Source of the DNA: Eutrigla gurnardus
Lineage: Eukaryota > Chordata > Actinopteri > Perciformes > Triglidae
Direction: 5' to 3'
Length of the DNA stretch: 64,000 nucleotides
Assembly: GCA_963514095.1 (NCBI GenBank)
Contig: OY741280.1
Span: forward strand, 14,758,744-14,822,743
The notes beneath the pieces are model-generated. The model was not told where the DNA came from. It searched no databases and saw only the letters and a list, made by a program, of their open reading frames with translations. The position numbers and the translations under genes were made by a program. This document shows positions 1 to 25,199 of the stretch, piece after piece (positions within the stretch are counted from its first letter, which is position 1; every line of letters begins with the position of its first letter).

Positions 1-2168
1 GTAAGCGTCTCACTTCTCGTAAATCTGGTCTAGGCAGTTTATTTTTGTCATTATTGGACAAAAAAGTCATAATAACCGTTCAGCATCATTGTTTTTGTTG
101 CATGTCCAGGTCACGTTTCAAGTCTTTGAGCAAGAGTCCAAGTGAAGTTTCAAGTCATTTAGCCTTTTGCTTACCGCAGCAGAAGGCTAAAACATTAGCA
201 GCATTTTTTTCTCCATCTCTGAAAAAGCTTCATTTCAGAGAGAGGATGTAAATTGTGCATCAATCCACCCTCTGTTATGCAGACAAAGGACTTGGAAGCC
301 GGAGACCTTTCGGGCTCAGTTGGCCCAGGGATCTCTGGATACAGCAGACCGGTACCGGCTGGCCACACAGCTGCAGCGGTTGGCAGTCTCAGGCCAAAGT
401 CTCCCATCACAGGCTAGATTTTCTACACAGGGAGGTGCACACGTCTAGTTTTCTCTCAGACTACTTTCATTAAAATAGGCTGAAGGGTGATTATGGAGTT
501 TTGGTCCAATGATGGCAAAAATAAACACCCTACCTCAGGTTTAACCCCTTCCATTGTGGAAGGAGCCTTCTCCCATTCCGCTTTTCAGTTCTACAAAATA
601 CCTGCTTCCCAGCAGCTGCACGGCGAAATTCAAATTTTTGACGACTCCATCAAAACAGCTTCCTCTCTGAACTATATGAAGACACACTTGTTAAAGCTCG
701 GCTTCAGCATGTCTGCACGGAGGCTACCTCCTGAGAGATAAACCTCAACAGTCTCAACAATATTATTGTTAGATATATCGATGATGGGTATTGTTTTTCT
801 TTGTAAAGAAGGTGGGATGAAGAAATGAAGAGCTAGCTTTTATTGAGAAAGTCACACAAACTTCTAGATTCTCGTTGTTTTCCTCCGTCTCAGTCTCACA
901 TGCATGACATCTGCATTTTATTAAGTGTGTGTGTTTGTGCGCGAAAGGGACCGTCCTGCTTGTTTGTGTGTGAGAGGGGGGTTATAAAACTGCTGGTGAT
1001 GTTGGTTCACGTTGATTGAGTTTATGAGAAGTGCAAACGTGCACACGCGTACATGGGGTTTCCAAAATGTGTGGGTTTTAACGGGAATAAATGCAAGTTT
1101 GAGCGTGTGTTTCCGTGACACAGCAGGGCATTTAGTCAGAGTCCGGAATGGCCTGAAGACGGAGAGAAAGAAAGTAAACAAGCAAGTGTGTGTGAAAGGT
1201 GAAGGAAGAAGAGAATGGCAAAAGAGAACAGGGCGACCAAAAGAGATAACAAATATGCGATGAAAGAGGAGGCGAAAAGTAGATAAAGGGCAAAGCAGGG
1301 CAGTGAGAATACAGAAGAGTTCAAAGACGGGAGGAGAAAGGAGGACGATTTAACAAGAGTGCAATTCCTTGGGTTTTGCTGCAGCTAATGCAAGTCAGAT
1401 GTTTATCCTTGGGTCTGCCTGACCCAGATAGGTAGAGAGGTGGAATTATACGGATTTAAAGTTGCAATATAAGAGATTTAGAGATATCTAAAAGCAATTT
1501 ATAAATGGTTGAAATGTCCGACTGCTTGGAGTTCAAGTGGTATGACTAACTTGACCAAGCCAAACCAAATAAAGGAGACACAGTCGACGATACTTTTTTT
1601 TCGTTTCGTTTTTTTCTTCTCTGATTTTGACTCGGATGACAAAGCTGGTTTACCGCACCAGTGACCAAACCCAACATCTGTGTGTGTTTTAAATATCTGT
1701 GTGTGTCAGCACACATCTGGAGGGAGAGATTTGTTTGTTGGATACTTAGGTTTTTAAGTTTAACAAGTGCTATATTTCACCATTTTGATTGCACAAGTTC
1801 GAGTTGTTGTCATCTGGAAAAACTGAACTCGGACGAGATCAGCATCTGGTTTGGTGTTTTGTGAGTCATGGCCAAAATATAAAATCTTTGAACCATCACC
1901 ACAGCTTTTTATTTATTTTATTTTTTTACCATTGTCATTGTTCTTTGTAAATATAGTTAGGGTGGGAATAAATATAAAATCTTTGTGTAATTTTATTCAT
2001 CTTGATATAGGAAAACATCCAAATTCAGTTGAGAAATGCTTTTGTGATAAATTGGAAAAAGATGATCTGTCTTTTCAAATGTTATTTAAAAACGGTTGAC
2101 ACATTTATGTGACGATGATCTCATCTAAATGCACTTTGTGTGTGTTTCTGGTAGTGTGTGTGTGTGTG
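1..2168. other. 5' flank of DENND3, no supported exon
   Basis: I see no convincing coding exon here. A purine-rich plus strand runs through about 1140-1350, rich in GAGA and GAAG runs. The area around the DENND3 start codon is not CpG-rich and has no TATA or GC box. An AG at about 2153-2154 (ctggtag) lies just before the start codon and could be a splice acceptor, so the true promoter and 5' UTR exon may lie further upstream, possibly outside the window. Confidence 0.5.
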
Positions 2169-15081
<12,913 letters not shown>

Positions 15082-15935
15082 AGCGGTCAACTGCGTGGAA
15101 GTGGACTAGTTTTAAAGCCATCGAGGTCGTCCTGCGAACAAATAAGCTTGAGGATATGCGAGAAAAGGAGAGATCTGCAAAGATCTGCGTTTGGAAGGCA
15201 GATCGAAGTCATAACCTCGACTTTTCTTCTGTATCTCACACATATGAAGGAATTGGATGACGTACCAGTACCAGGTTTACGTGACACCAACTGAGCAGGT
15301 TCTCCCGCCTGCTATGAAGTGGTGTTTGGCAAATACTAACAGTACTAACGTTATTTTTCAGAAATATGAAGGACAAATGAAGACTGAAAAGTGGGCACAA
15401 GTTCCGCATTATTTTATCCATTTTTTTATATTGTATTGTCATACCTTATTTAACACTCATCTCTGTTTTATATTGAGTATTTTGACACTATTATGTGGAA
15501 ATATTGTGTTACTTAGCCTCGCTAAACTACCCAGAAAACAAATCTCCTGCGATTGGAGATTTCTCCGTCACGTTCATGAAGAAAGATGATATGAAGTTGA
15601 GAGCTTGACTCAAAGTCAGACCTGTGATACAGCGGCATATACAGTATACTTCAGAGCACCTTAAGAGAAACAAGTCCTGCGATAACTGGAATCTGATCAA
15701 AACAGACCAAATAAGGACCAACCCCACAGTGTTTCGCTCTCTTTATCGAAGATTTACCTCATCGTTCGACAATGTTTCTATATTTTCTCTATTTATTTTT
15801 CTACAACAATAGTTTTACCTGCGTAACCTGGGAGTTGGTTTGAACACATAATGGTAAAATGTTTCTATGTATAGACTAACAGGAGAGATAAAAGGTCGGA
15901 CATTCCTATAAAATAAAATGCTTTATGTATTAAAA
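15082..15935 (+). promoter_or_regulatory. dennd3: DENND3 3' UTR with polyadenylation signal
   Basis: AT-rich, non-coding DNA follows the stop codon. The first canonical AATAAA is at 15912-15917, predicting cleavage near 15930-15940 and a UTR of about 850 nt. Longer forms extending towards 16,430 cannot be excluded, since AT-rich sequence continues. Confidence 0.55.
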
Positions 15936-15951
15936 ATGCAGTTAATCATAA

Positions 15952-15994
15952 ATTGAAACACGTGTGTATTTATAAACTGTAGACGTGTTTCAAT
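15952..15994. repeat. perfect 12-bp inverted repeat beside the DENND3 3' end
   Basis: The arm attgaaacacgt at 15952-15963 is the exact reverse complement of acgtgtttcaat at 15983-15994, with a 19-nt loop. It lies 35 nt after the AATAAA at 15912-15917, so it is either downstream of cleavage or in a longer UTR form. Confidence 0.85.
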
Positions 15995-17360
15995 GGATTT
16001 CTAACTAGTTACTTTTACAATATCATTGTTTGTATTGACAAAGTGACACAGAACAGACTGAAGGTTTCTTTCACATCCCTTTTTTTCTCTCAAGAGTAAA
16101 GATGTTGGCGCACATCTGTCTTTTTCCTCTTTTAAATTTTTTTTTTCATATTTCAAAGGGGATCATTTTAGTTTGTATCACCTGAGGTTCATTCGAAGGT
16201 TCAACTTATCTTTTTGTACACTGCCTATAACTGGTGAATGTGAACATGTACATGAATACAATTATTTTGTAAACTAAACTGGTGACCATGCAAACGTATA
16301 TTAAGAACTTATAGCAACTTTGTAAGACTTTATATGAAACTGTATAATATCTCCAAGAAGATTTTTCTAATACCTAACCAACAGTGAACAAAGTGAATAC
16401 ACATTTTTATACAGAAAGTCTTCAGTCTGTCTTGATTTTCAACGAGAGCAAGTTTCCATTTCCGGTGTTCTCGTCGGCTTCACTTAAGGATCACCAGCCA
16501 ATCAGCTTGGGGACTATATGAAATGTTTTACAATCTGACAAGGTCATCTCAACGTTTCATGACATACTTTCTTGCCCATCCTAAAACTACATCATGATTT
16601 TCTCCAGTTGATTTAAAGTTGGAAAAAGTATCTCAATCCCCAAGTTTCTGCGCTTCCAAGTGTTCACCAGCAGAGGGAGCCGTGTGATACCAAGAGAAGT
16701 CAAAGAGCAAGTTTTCTGATACTATCATTATAAAAGGGCTATTTTCTCGATCAATCAAACTGTGAATAATTGTAATATAATTGGTGGCATTTTCAGCCCA
16801 AAATCCCAAATATTCAGTTTCATTTATATGTGTTAGTGTTAGGGAACCTGCTTATTAGTACACAATGGACTACAGCAAAGCTAAGGATAAATCTAGTTGA
16901 GTTAATTAAAGCTACTTAGAACACGTCGTTCAAAATGCTCAGCTCATAAACCCCCCAAAATCCCCCAAAGCGATGTTTAAATTTAAACCCCGTTTGACCG
17001 ACTTGAGAGCTCTTCCTAACATCTGTCTGGTGCAACTAAAACATCACCTTGCAGAAGCTGGTGATGCTGTCCCTGTGCTCGCCGTTTTGCACATGCAGGA
17101 ACTAAACAAGGGTGCAAGATCAAGTGTGTGGTGGTGAATGCCTGATGAACGCCCTGAAGAAAAAGGGTGAAAGAGGGCTCCGTTACAGCAGAGAAGCAAT
17201 GGAAGAATTACGTTTTTTTTTCCTTTTATGGTTTGCAGTTTAAATAACTACACAAACAAAAGTAATATAACTACCGGAATCACCATGCAAATAAGAATGT
17301 AGTTGAACTACAAGCAAGCTGCTGCAAATGAGTTGACTGCTCCCACCAACACTATGACGA

Positions 17361-17505
17361 AGAATAGCAGCAAATCCTCACATTTGAAAGTAAGGAACCA
17401 GAAAATAATTGCCATTCTTGCTTGAAAAATGACTGAAACATTTAAGTTGACAATAAATGTTCTGTCCGTTGACTAATTGAATGAATCGTTTCCAACTGCT
17501 GCTTC
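17361..17505 (+). repeat. dispersed teleost repeat relic, copy 1
   Basis: The core agcagcaaatcctca at 17366-17380 occurs again at 33788-33802. It is followed here by gcttgaaaaatgactgaaac and a TTGACTAATTGAATGAAT-type tail, a composition I recall from short interspersed elements in many percomorph genomes. The two-copy core is seen directly; the family assignment is from memory. Confidence 0.55.
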
Positions 17506-17997
17506 CTCTGCCTGTTGCAGAGTGGCAACGCGTGGTAAAGCGAGGGCAGATTGAAGTCACCACTGTGGAGCCGCTTAAGGTGCTTTGCTTGAAAACCTTA
17601 CTAATTCTCCCAGTCCTTAAAATACTGTGTGGATGTACGTGTAAATGAAAAATATTGCTGAGTTACATAAAGCCATAATCCACTCATACCTCTGCTGCGG
17701 TGGAAGATTAGTTGCTTTCTGTGTCTCCTGCAGCTTTTAATCACTTTCCTTTTAATCCATAAAGGTTTACTTGCAGAGGAAGCAGGAGCTAGATTTGAGA
17801 GAGAGAGAGTGAGGAGGGGGGAAAAAAGAAACACAATTGCTGTTTATGCTGCAAAAGTGTTGAAACAGTAACTCTAGTCCACAGAGGCACTCTGTGGTAC
17901 AATGCCACAAAAAAAAAGAGTTCCTCTTAACTTCATTAGCACTGCAGCAGCTGTTATATTCTTATTTGCTGCGGATAACATTCAAATATCCATTATC

Positions 17998-18011
17998 TAT
18001 AACCGGTTATA
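17998..18011. promoter_or_regulatory. 14-bp perfect palindrome with Grainyhead-type core
   Basis: The sequence tataaccggttata is identical on both strands. Its centre AACCGGTT matches the Grainyhead-like consensus. It sits about 2 kb upstream of the SLC45A4 promoter. Binding is inferred from the motif only. Confidence 0.35.
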
Positions 18012-19928
18012 TTTAAATTGCTAATTGTTTTTAATTGTCTCAAATGTTTAATGCATTAGGGAATGGCATTTAAATGTATTTCTGACATGATATAATGACA
18101 ATAAGGCTTCTAAAGCTACTGTTTGGCTGAAGGCCGGTTACACCTAAACAACACGCCCCAGGACAAAACACATGGCATGTAGCATTCCAACTATGACATG
18201 TCAGATGCGTTCCTTTAAAGACTTGCATCATGTTTCGCCATCAGGCAGCTCTTTAACTCTTGACAGATGATTATAATTTTGAGCGTTCATGCATTAAAAC
18301 CTGTTATACGTCTTTAAAAAAACAGCTGTTTTCAAGTTGCAGACATTCAGTTTCAGTTGAGGCACACCGAATTCACAAACAAGTTGTTTTTTGGCTTTTT
18401 TTTACATCATCAGGAAACACTCCTTTCTTACATCAGCCTTTCCTTCTGCCTCTTCTTGTTACCTTCAGAAGCGGTTCAGCCGGTGCTGTTTGTTTTTTGA
18501 TTTCCTTGATGATTATGGTTTGTATAAGAAAATGATGGCTGTCATGCACTCCCTCAATACTCATATTATGTGACGCATATTCAAAACATGAAGTACCTGA
18601 AGCATGGAACCTTGGTAACAATGGTGACTATAATCATTTTCTAGACCCGAAGGATAACAGATGTTAAAAAATGTGAGGTTAACAGGAGGGCTAAACATAC
18701 CTGAGCTGCAGGGAAGCTCAGAGCGATGGAGAGGTGCCCTTGCTTGGAGGCAGAGTTATGCACCCTATAGGCTTTAAATGCTGCTGTATTTCAGCAGCGG
18801 AGCAGTTTACTGGACATGCCAGAACTGCACTCCTGTAAATCAGTGCGCTCTTTCTAAGCACACACCCACACACAAACACATATATATACACTTCAGTATT
18901 GTCAGACACTAATAGAAAGCTTAAATATGTGACACTTTAGTGCAAAACTTGCAGCATAGCATGCTTTTTGTTCACTTTGTCAACATTCTAAGTGGAGTCA
19001 CTTGGTGTTTGTCTTCAACAGTCTACAAAATTTGATGAATAGCATTCGCACAAACAAAATACTAATCCAGTTTAAATGCTAAAAATGTTGGCCCTAATTA
19101 ACATCATTGCTGACTTGTGTATCATCTAATAACGAAGTACTGAACTGCTCTGTTTTGTGATTCCCCCCTTGATCAGCTGTTTCCACCGGGGCATTCATGA
19201 TCGATTATGGAGATGAAACAAGGTCTTGCAATTGAAAAGTGATGTATTAACATATGTGCAATTGTAATCTAATCTTGTAATAACTTGTTGTTGTTATGAC
19301 CTCGTTGTTGTTGCAGTCTCTTGGTCATCATCAGTGCACACGCTCTCTTGTTATGAATATGCCGATAAGCGTGCTTGTTCATGTCCCATCATGGAGGCTA
19401 CTGCTGCAGGTATTTATTTTTTTAATTATACGTTTTCACATACAATGAATTAGCCTTGTCAGTGTGCACGATATTTTCAAAGAATTAACAATAAACAATT
19501 AAGCCAAGTACTGCAATCAAGAACATTAATGTAAAAAAATGACACAAATGAAAAAAGAATCTTTATGCAGCCAAATATACACTGTAATATGTGTACAATA
19601 ATATGTACAACTTTACAGTTAGTCAATTCATCTTGGCTTTACGTTTTTGTGTTGTTGTTTTTTTTTTGTGCTACTTTTTAATTGTGTTTTTTTATAATTT
19701 GCATATTGTTGTTTATATATTACTTATTATGCCTTGTTGGATGGTTTTGAATCTGAAAAGTAGACAACATCTGAAATATGAAGCAGAGTTAAAACTAGCC
19801 TATACTCAAATCAAGTACAAGTATTTGTAGCTTAGTACACGTACTTTCTGTAACTGAATGTGTTTTGTTTTTTTGGTGTTCACCTTTAAATGACAGCCTC
19901 TCCGCTCCTCTGCACAGTACCCATGTAG

Positions 19929-20045
19929 CTCCGCCCCTTTATGCAAACCAGGGCGTTACGTCGGCGGAAGCCAGCGCTGCGTCTCTTCTTCCGACAGCTA
20001 TTCCTTTAAAGGCGTATTTAAAGCCCTGGCTTCAGTTGCAGGAGT
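19929..20045 (+). promoter_or_regulatory. slc45a4: TATA-type promoter assigned to SLC45A4
   Basis: A compact set of elements is visible in order: GC box ctccgcccc (about 19929-19937), an octamer-like atgcaaac (19941-19948), a CRE-like ttacgtcg (19956-19963), a CArG box cctttaaagg (20003-20012) and a TATA-like tatttaa (20015-20021). Predicted transcription start is near 20045. The sequence becomes CpG-rich exactly here, unlike the flanking AT-rich DNA. No other plus-strand gene starts between here and the SLC45A4 coding region. Confidence 0.65.
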
Positions 20046-20148
20046 AGCGGACAACCTTTGCAAGAGAAGCTGCCGCAGAGCCGAGCGACCGTCCGACCGC
20101 TCAGCGGACCACAAAACACGGAGCCAGCGGCTGACACGACCCGGCGAG
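20045..20148 (+). other. slc45a4: non-coding first exon of SLC45A4 (predicted)
   Basis: GC-rich sequence of about 104 nt starts at the predicted start site and ends at a consensus donor, gag|gtgagc, at 20149. It contains no ATG, so it is 5' UTR only. The 5' end is set only by distance from the TATA element. Confidence 0.55.
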
Positions 20149-20278
20149 GTGAGCTCGGTGTCCGCTCGCAACACCGGCGACGAGAGGGGGACGGGTATTA
20201 AACATTTTGTAACGGAGGGTGGTCTGCTCCGGCAGGCGAAATACACAGCATCTCAGGTTGCTGCTGCAGAGAGGAGCA

Positions 20279-20310
20279 GGAGGAGGAGGAGGTGGAGGAG
20301 GAGGAGGAGG
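20279..20310 (+). repeat. (GGA)n tract in first intron
   Basis: Repeated AGG/GGA triplets with one GTG interruption lie about 130 nt inside the first intron. (GGA)n tracts can form G-quadruplexes. Confidence 0.85.
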
Positions 20311-21480
20311 CATTTACAGTAGTTTGTGTAGGCCTGTGTCAAAAACAAAAAAAAAGACAGGAGGAGGAGAGGCTTTTAGCTGCAGACAGCCTGGCACAGC
20401 TCATTATAAAGTCTTTCTAATGAGGGGTTCTGAATGGTGTTGTAACGCAGGTTTAACCAGACCGAAGAGGCTCATGGTGGCAGTGTTTTTTTTTGACAGG
20501 AGCTTCGTCTCCTCCATCGCAGCAGCATCTTCTGTGATGAACTAGGAAGCGGCTGTGTAGACTCACTCACCTGCCACCGTGTGTTTCATCAAAACAAACG
20601 AGCTGCTGCTATGTTTGGATTGGCACTTTATACCAATGGACACAATGTGAGGAGTTTCCCTGCTCGTGTCATCAGCTATTATCCATCCGTGTGTGCATCA
20701 TCAGTGGCTGTGAGTGGTGCGTTTAAAGGTCAACGGTCGTGGGGTGTTGCTGCTCCTCAAACCTGCAGCTAGGGATGAAACGACTAAGAAATCCAGACTA
20801 AATTGGTCTGCATTCATTTTTAATGAATGGATTTTTTTGTGAATGTGAAAATGTGCTGGATTTAAATTGAATATATTTGGACAATTATGTAATAAGCGAT
20901 TGTTGCAGTGATATATCTCCACAGAGTCATTGCTGTCGGATCACATTTAAAAGTGGTGTTTTATTTACCTGAGAGGACCTTTTAATGTACATGCATTTGG
21001 AACTATTTAACCTGCTGTTTCTGTCAGATATGTTTGAGGGATTTTACACACATTTCTGTGATAAATATCTTTGCCGGACAGCTGCAGCTCCCCCAGATTA
21101 CTGGTGCAAAGGCAGTGATGGGAGAGAGACTTTACTAGTGTTTTGCTGGTTTGTGTGTCTGCTGGTTTATTGGCAGCTACTGATTTATTTGAATGCTCAT
21201 GACGGAGAGTAAGAGAGGACGTGTGGTGTCGGGTGCTGTATTGATCCAATGCACTGCAGTCTACAATATATTATCATGTTGCCTTCCCTGATTCCACCTG
21301 ATTCTAGTTTTTTGTAATTTCTTTTACAGGTTTTGCTGTTTTAATTTGTAATTTAGAACTTTTATTTTGTCATTGCGGTGCTTTTTGTAATGTCGTATTC
21401 ATAACTACATAATTATAACCGTAGTGTGTTTGTGTTTGCTGTGCCCTAACTCTTTACTCTTTGTATTTGTGTGTGTTCAG

Positions 21481-21563
21481 GTACGACCGTAGGCCTTACG
21501 ATTGCAGCCTGGACCAAAACGCCACTGTCTCAACGACATTTATGAAGCTTTCAAGGCCTTTTG
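21481..21563 (+). other. slc45a4: second 5' exon of SLC45A4 (predicted, contains an ATG)
   Basis: An 83-nt segment has strong splice signals on both sides: branch-like ccctaac and a T-rich tract before the acceptor tgttcag at 21480, and the donor ttg|gtgagt at 21564. It holds an ATG at 21542-21544 with a weak context (T at -3). Whether it is used in the main SLC45A4 transcript is inferred from its strand, signals and position between the promoter and the coding exon. Confidence 0.5.
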
Positions 21564-22104
21564 GTGAGTCTCACCTGCATAAACACTTAACACCTGTTTC
21601 CTTTTTTAAAAGTTCCTCCTTGTGTCTGTTATTCTGCTGTTTGGTCGAGTTAAGCTGCACAATAACATGACAAAGTTCCCAAACACATGTTTGTGCTCTA
21701 TTTTCCTTCAAGTCTACTTTGTTGTGTTGTGTTTTTTTTTTTATTCTACCTAAAACCACAACTGGCACAAGCAGAAAAATACAGAAATAGATGTACGATA
21801 TGTGGTGATCTGATTGCGGTGTCCGTTTGGATCGGCCTGACAGGATTTTTCAAACACAGACGCACGCATTTGTACCGTTCGTGCTTCTTCCTTAAAAAAA
21901 AATCCCATTGCGTCTCTTTGTCCCGGCCCCATGCTGACGACGCGTCGCAGTGCAGTCTGGATTTAATGCATGAGACTGGCAGGTTCAGCTGAAGCGAAAG
22001 CAATCGACTTCCTCTTGATGAAATGTTTGCTGACTATCAAGTGGTGCCGAGTCAGCATCGGGTTATTACCTAGACACAACTGGTCACGAGCAGAGAGTCA
22101 CATG

Positions 22105-22105
<1 letters not shown>

Positions 22106-22146
<41 letters not shown>
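22106..22146 (+). repeat. (AC)n, about 41 nt
   Basis: Perfect array in the first large SLC45A4 intron. Confidence 0.93.
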
Positions 22147-22148
<2 letters not shown>

Positions 22149-22800
22149 CGCTTCATCGTACATATGCACACATCCACATACTGTTGATCATCTGCCCACA
22201 TATTTGAATACACTGAATGCAAAACTGGATTAAAGATGTAAATAATGTCTTAATACGCTTCCTTTCATCCCAATTTGTAACGAGGATCATAACGACACGT
22301 TCCCTCCTTGATATAATTGGTGCGGTAGCTTTACTTTCAAAATGTATGTTTTCGAGGTCGTATCGAGCCTCACGAAACACACCACATATTCCAAGTTGTC
22401 TTTGGCATGTCTTGTTCAATACTGTGCTGTGAGCCAACACCAGTGTACTCACTGTGACTCCAGATCTGTTTGTTCTATGGTTTCCACACAGCATGATGTG
22501 GCTTGGGAGTCTCGGTGGGAGTCGACGCAACTGGCAGGTTCCTTTTTTTTTTTTCAAAACAAAAAGGGATCATGTTGTAACGAGATTTTAGATCGTGCTT
22601 ATTGTTCCCCTGAGGTCCTCGCTAACTACCCGCTGGCATAGCTGTCTGCTAAAGGCCACACATACCGAACAAAATCTCCAAAATAAACATGAAGTAAACT
22701 AGTTAAACTAAGATTAGTCCATTGTGGTGAACTAGATAACATTTTAAGATGTTACTGGCCATTTGGACCAAAAGTGATGAATTTGATTCAGGCTGATGTG

Positions 22801-22802
<2 letters not shown>

Positions 22803-22834
<32 letters not shown>
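22803..22834 (+). repeat. (CA)n, about 32 nt
   Basis: Perfect array in the same intron. Confidence 0.93.
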
Positions 22835-22841
<7 letters not shown>

Positions 22842-23479
22842 GCTGGCTTTGTATCCCGGGCCCTGATCCATTGTGTAGATAACCCACTTCCTAATGCTGT
22901 GAAGTTTTTGTACACAGACCTGAGAAAGAGAGAGAGAGGGGAAAGAAAAGAGTGAGCGAGTTTATTTTCCCACCTCTGATCAGAGGGCAAGACCGCCAAC
23001 GTTTATGTTTATGTGTGACCGTGCGTGTGTGTGCGTGTGTGTGTGTTTGGCGTCTCACTTACATGGATGCCATCAATAGCCTCCTTTATCTTGACCAGAT
23101 CTTCAACAGCTACAAATGCTGTTGTATTGTTTGAAGACACCGCGTGTGACATTCAAAGACCTGGCCCGGCCTTTCGCACGTCTGGGGGGTTGTTTACTTT
23201 CTAGGTGGGTAAAAACAAAGACGCCACACTGCTTAACATGGGTTGCTCTTATATTTGCAAAGTGATCCTCTCTGAACTTCTTCTTCAAACAGCAGAATAA
23301 CATTGATGTCTAGGAAGGAGAGATTCATCAGCAGTTTTGTAGGTTTGCGTGTGTGTGTTGTTGGGAAGTTGTTTGTTTGTTTGTGTCGAGCATGGCTGGT
23401 TGGTTTTCTAGTGGAGGAGGACTTTTATCAAAGTCAATATCAGATGGCTGTCCTGTTCAGCCCTGACTTTGAGTCTGAG

Positions 23480-23480
<1 letters not shown>

Positions 23481-23551
<71 letters not shown>

Positions 23552-23553
23552 CA
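23481..23553 (+). repeat. (AC)n, about 73 nt
   Basis: Nearly perfect array with one GC interruption near 23545. Confidence 0.95.
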
Positions 23554-25199
23554 GATGCTCTGTTTAGAAGTATAGAGAATTTCCATTTAGTTTGCATGCT
23601 CTGCTGTCATGACATTCTGCCCTTCCCACAATTTCTCTATTTTTCAAACCATTCCTTTCTTCTTCTGCTTTCTTGCTTGTGTATTACCTCCAATTTTGGC
23701 TTGAGCTCCATTGTTGCACAGTTTGTCCCAGGTGCAAAGATGCATGAAAAAACAGGCTGATATCCATGTTATCACCTGTGCATTTCAGAAACAGTGTAGA
23801 GTTTGTTCTCGACCTTGGATACAGCTTGGATCCACAGTGTCCGTTCTGTAGCTCTTCGGCACCAGTGTTGCCATTTATTTCTGCCAACCACGGTTTCCAA
23901 GGTCAGGCTGAACTTCTAAGCGAACATGGACGTGACGTTCCCAGAAAGAGCTCAGGAAAACAGGGATTTAACTCTTTGGCAACATGGGCAAACTCCATCT
24001 GCTGAGAGTCATGTGATATGCTTGATGGTTTGTTAACAGTTTTGAGCATTCTATATGCATTTTCTGTGATATGGTGCTGTGATGTCAGAAAAGAGTACAT
24101 ACAGCTTCAGTACAGAACCACACAGGCTCCCTATGGAAAGTGTGTCCTTGAATTAGTACTTCATTTTAGTTGCATGTGTTTTGGTATCATACATTAAACT
24201 GGTAATTGTATTATATTTATTCCATATGCATTTTATTGCCATTTGGAGATTTGAATGCTCAGCAGAGCTCCTAAAATCGTTCCCATTGCTCTTTTAAACT
24301 GCAAAAAAAGCATCAGAAGTTATGGTTGAGGTCATGTAGTTTGACCTCTGTGGTTGATTTTAACCCTCCGTCAGTTGTGAAACATCTGCATTTTGAGCCA
24401 TGAAAGTGTTTTCAAAGTCATCTCATCCTGCATTTGAAATGTCAGTCTTGAATCAAGTAATGAAACTTGTTTCTTGAGGCATCTCTTTGGGTTCCGTCCA
24501 ATCATTTACCCATCTTCACTGACTCATCCTGTCCCAGGACAAACTGATGTCCCGCTTTTCAATTAAATTAGCAGAAACTGACTGGATGCCAGAGATGACT
24601 GCCAGGGAATCAGATTTGCTTTGTGTGGAGCATCTCTGGTCGCCTCGAGGCCACACACTTATCTCCCTCTTTTATTTGCTTATTTGACCTTTTCATATGT
24701 TGACGTGTGGCATGCATGACAAATCCGACATGGCATATTGACACAAAAAGTAAATGCCTGTAAAATCTTAGGACTTCATCACCTTGATTAAAAACAAATC
24801 AATCAAAAAGGCAAACATGTCTATCACTGTTTCCTGTTGCCATAGTTGACCTCCTCAAATCGCTTGTTTTGTTAACACTTCAAAATCCAAACATATAGGT
24901 TATTACTTATGAGAGACTGAAACCAGCAGAGCAAGTACAGGTTGTCGGGTTTCTTGGGTGATGGAGGAGAAATGATAACTGTCTGTGTGCCAGTAATGCC
25001 ATTAGCAATACGGCACTCACAGTAATGGACAACACACATTAGAGCTGTTTATCGTAATACAGAGGAAGAACAGTCTGCAACCTCAAGGACTGAAAAGTGA
25101 AGCCTAATCCGAAGTGCCTCAATACTGGCATTCTCTCTAATATCCTGCAGGGGGCTCTGCAATTTATTGTGGGTTTGTAGATCAGTAAAGTATTAAAAT

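Larger units (their letters stand above)
15995..19920. other. intergenic DNA between DENND3 and SLC45A4
   Basis: About 4 kb of AT-rich sequence with no ORF resembling a gene on either strand. Apart from the dispersed-repeat relic near 17361 and a palindrome near 18000, I see only scattered homopolymer runs. Confidence 0.6.

Noticed and set aside
1..6. gtaagc at the very start of the window as a splice donor of an upstream exon
   Set aside because: The motif fits a donor, but no preceding exon is visible and the window edge is arbitrary.
20219..20545. 108-codon Gly-rich frame after the SLC45A4 promoter
   Set aside because: The Gly run is the (GGA)n tract in intron 1; the rest has no family features.
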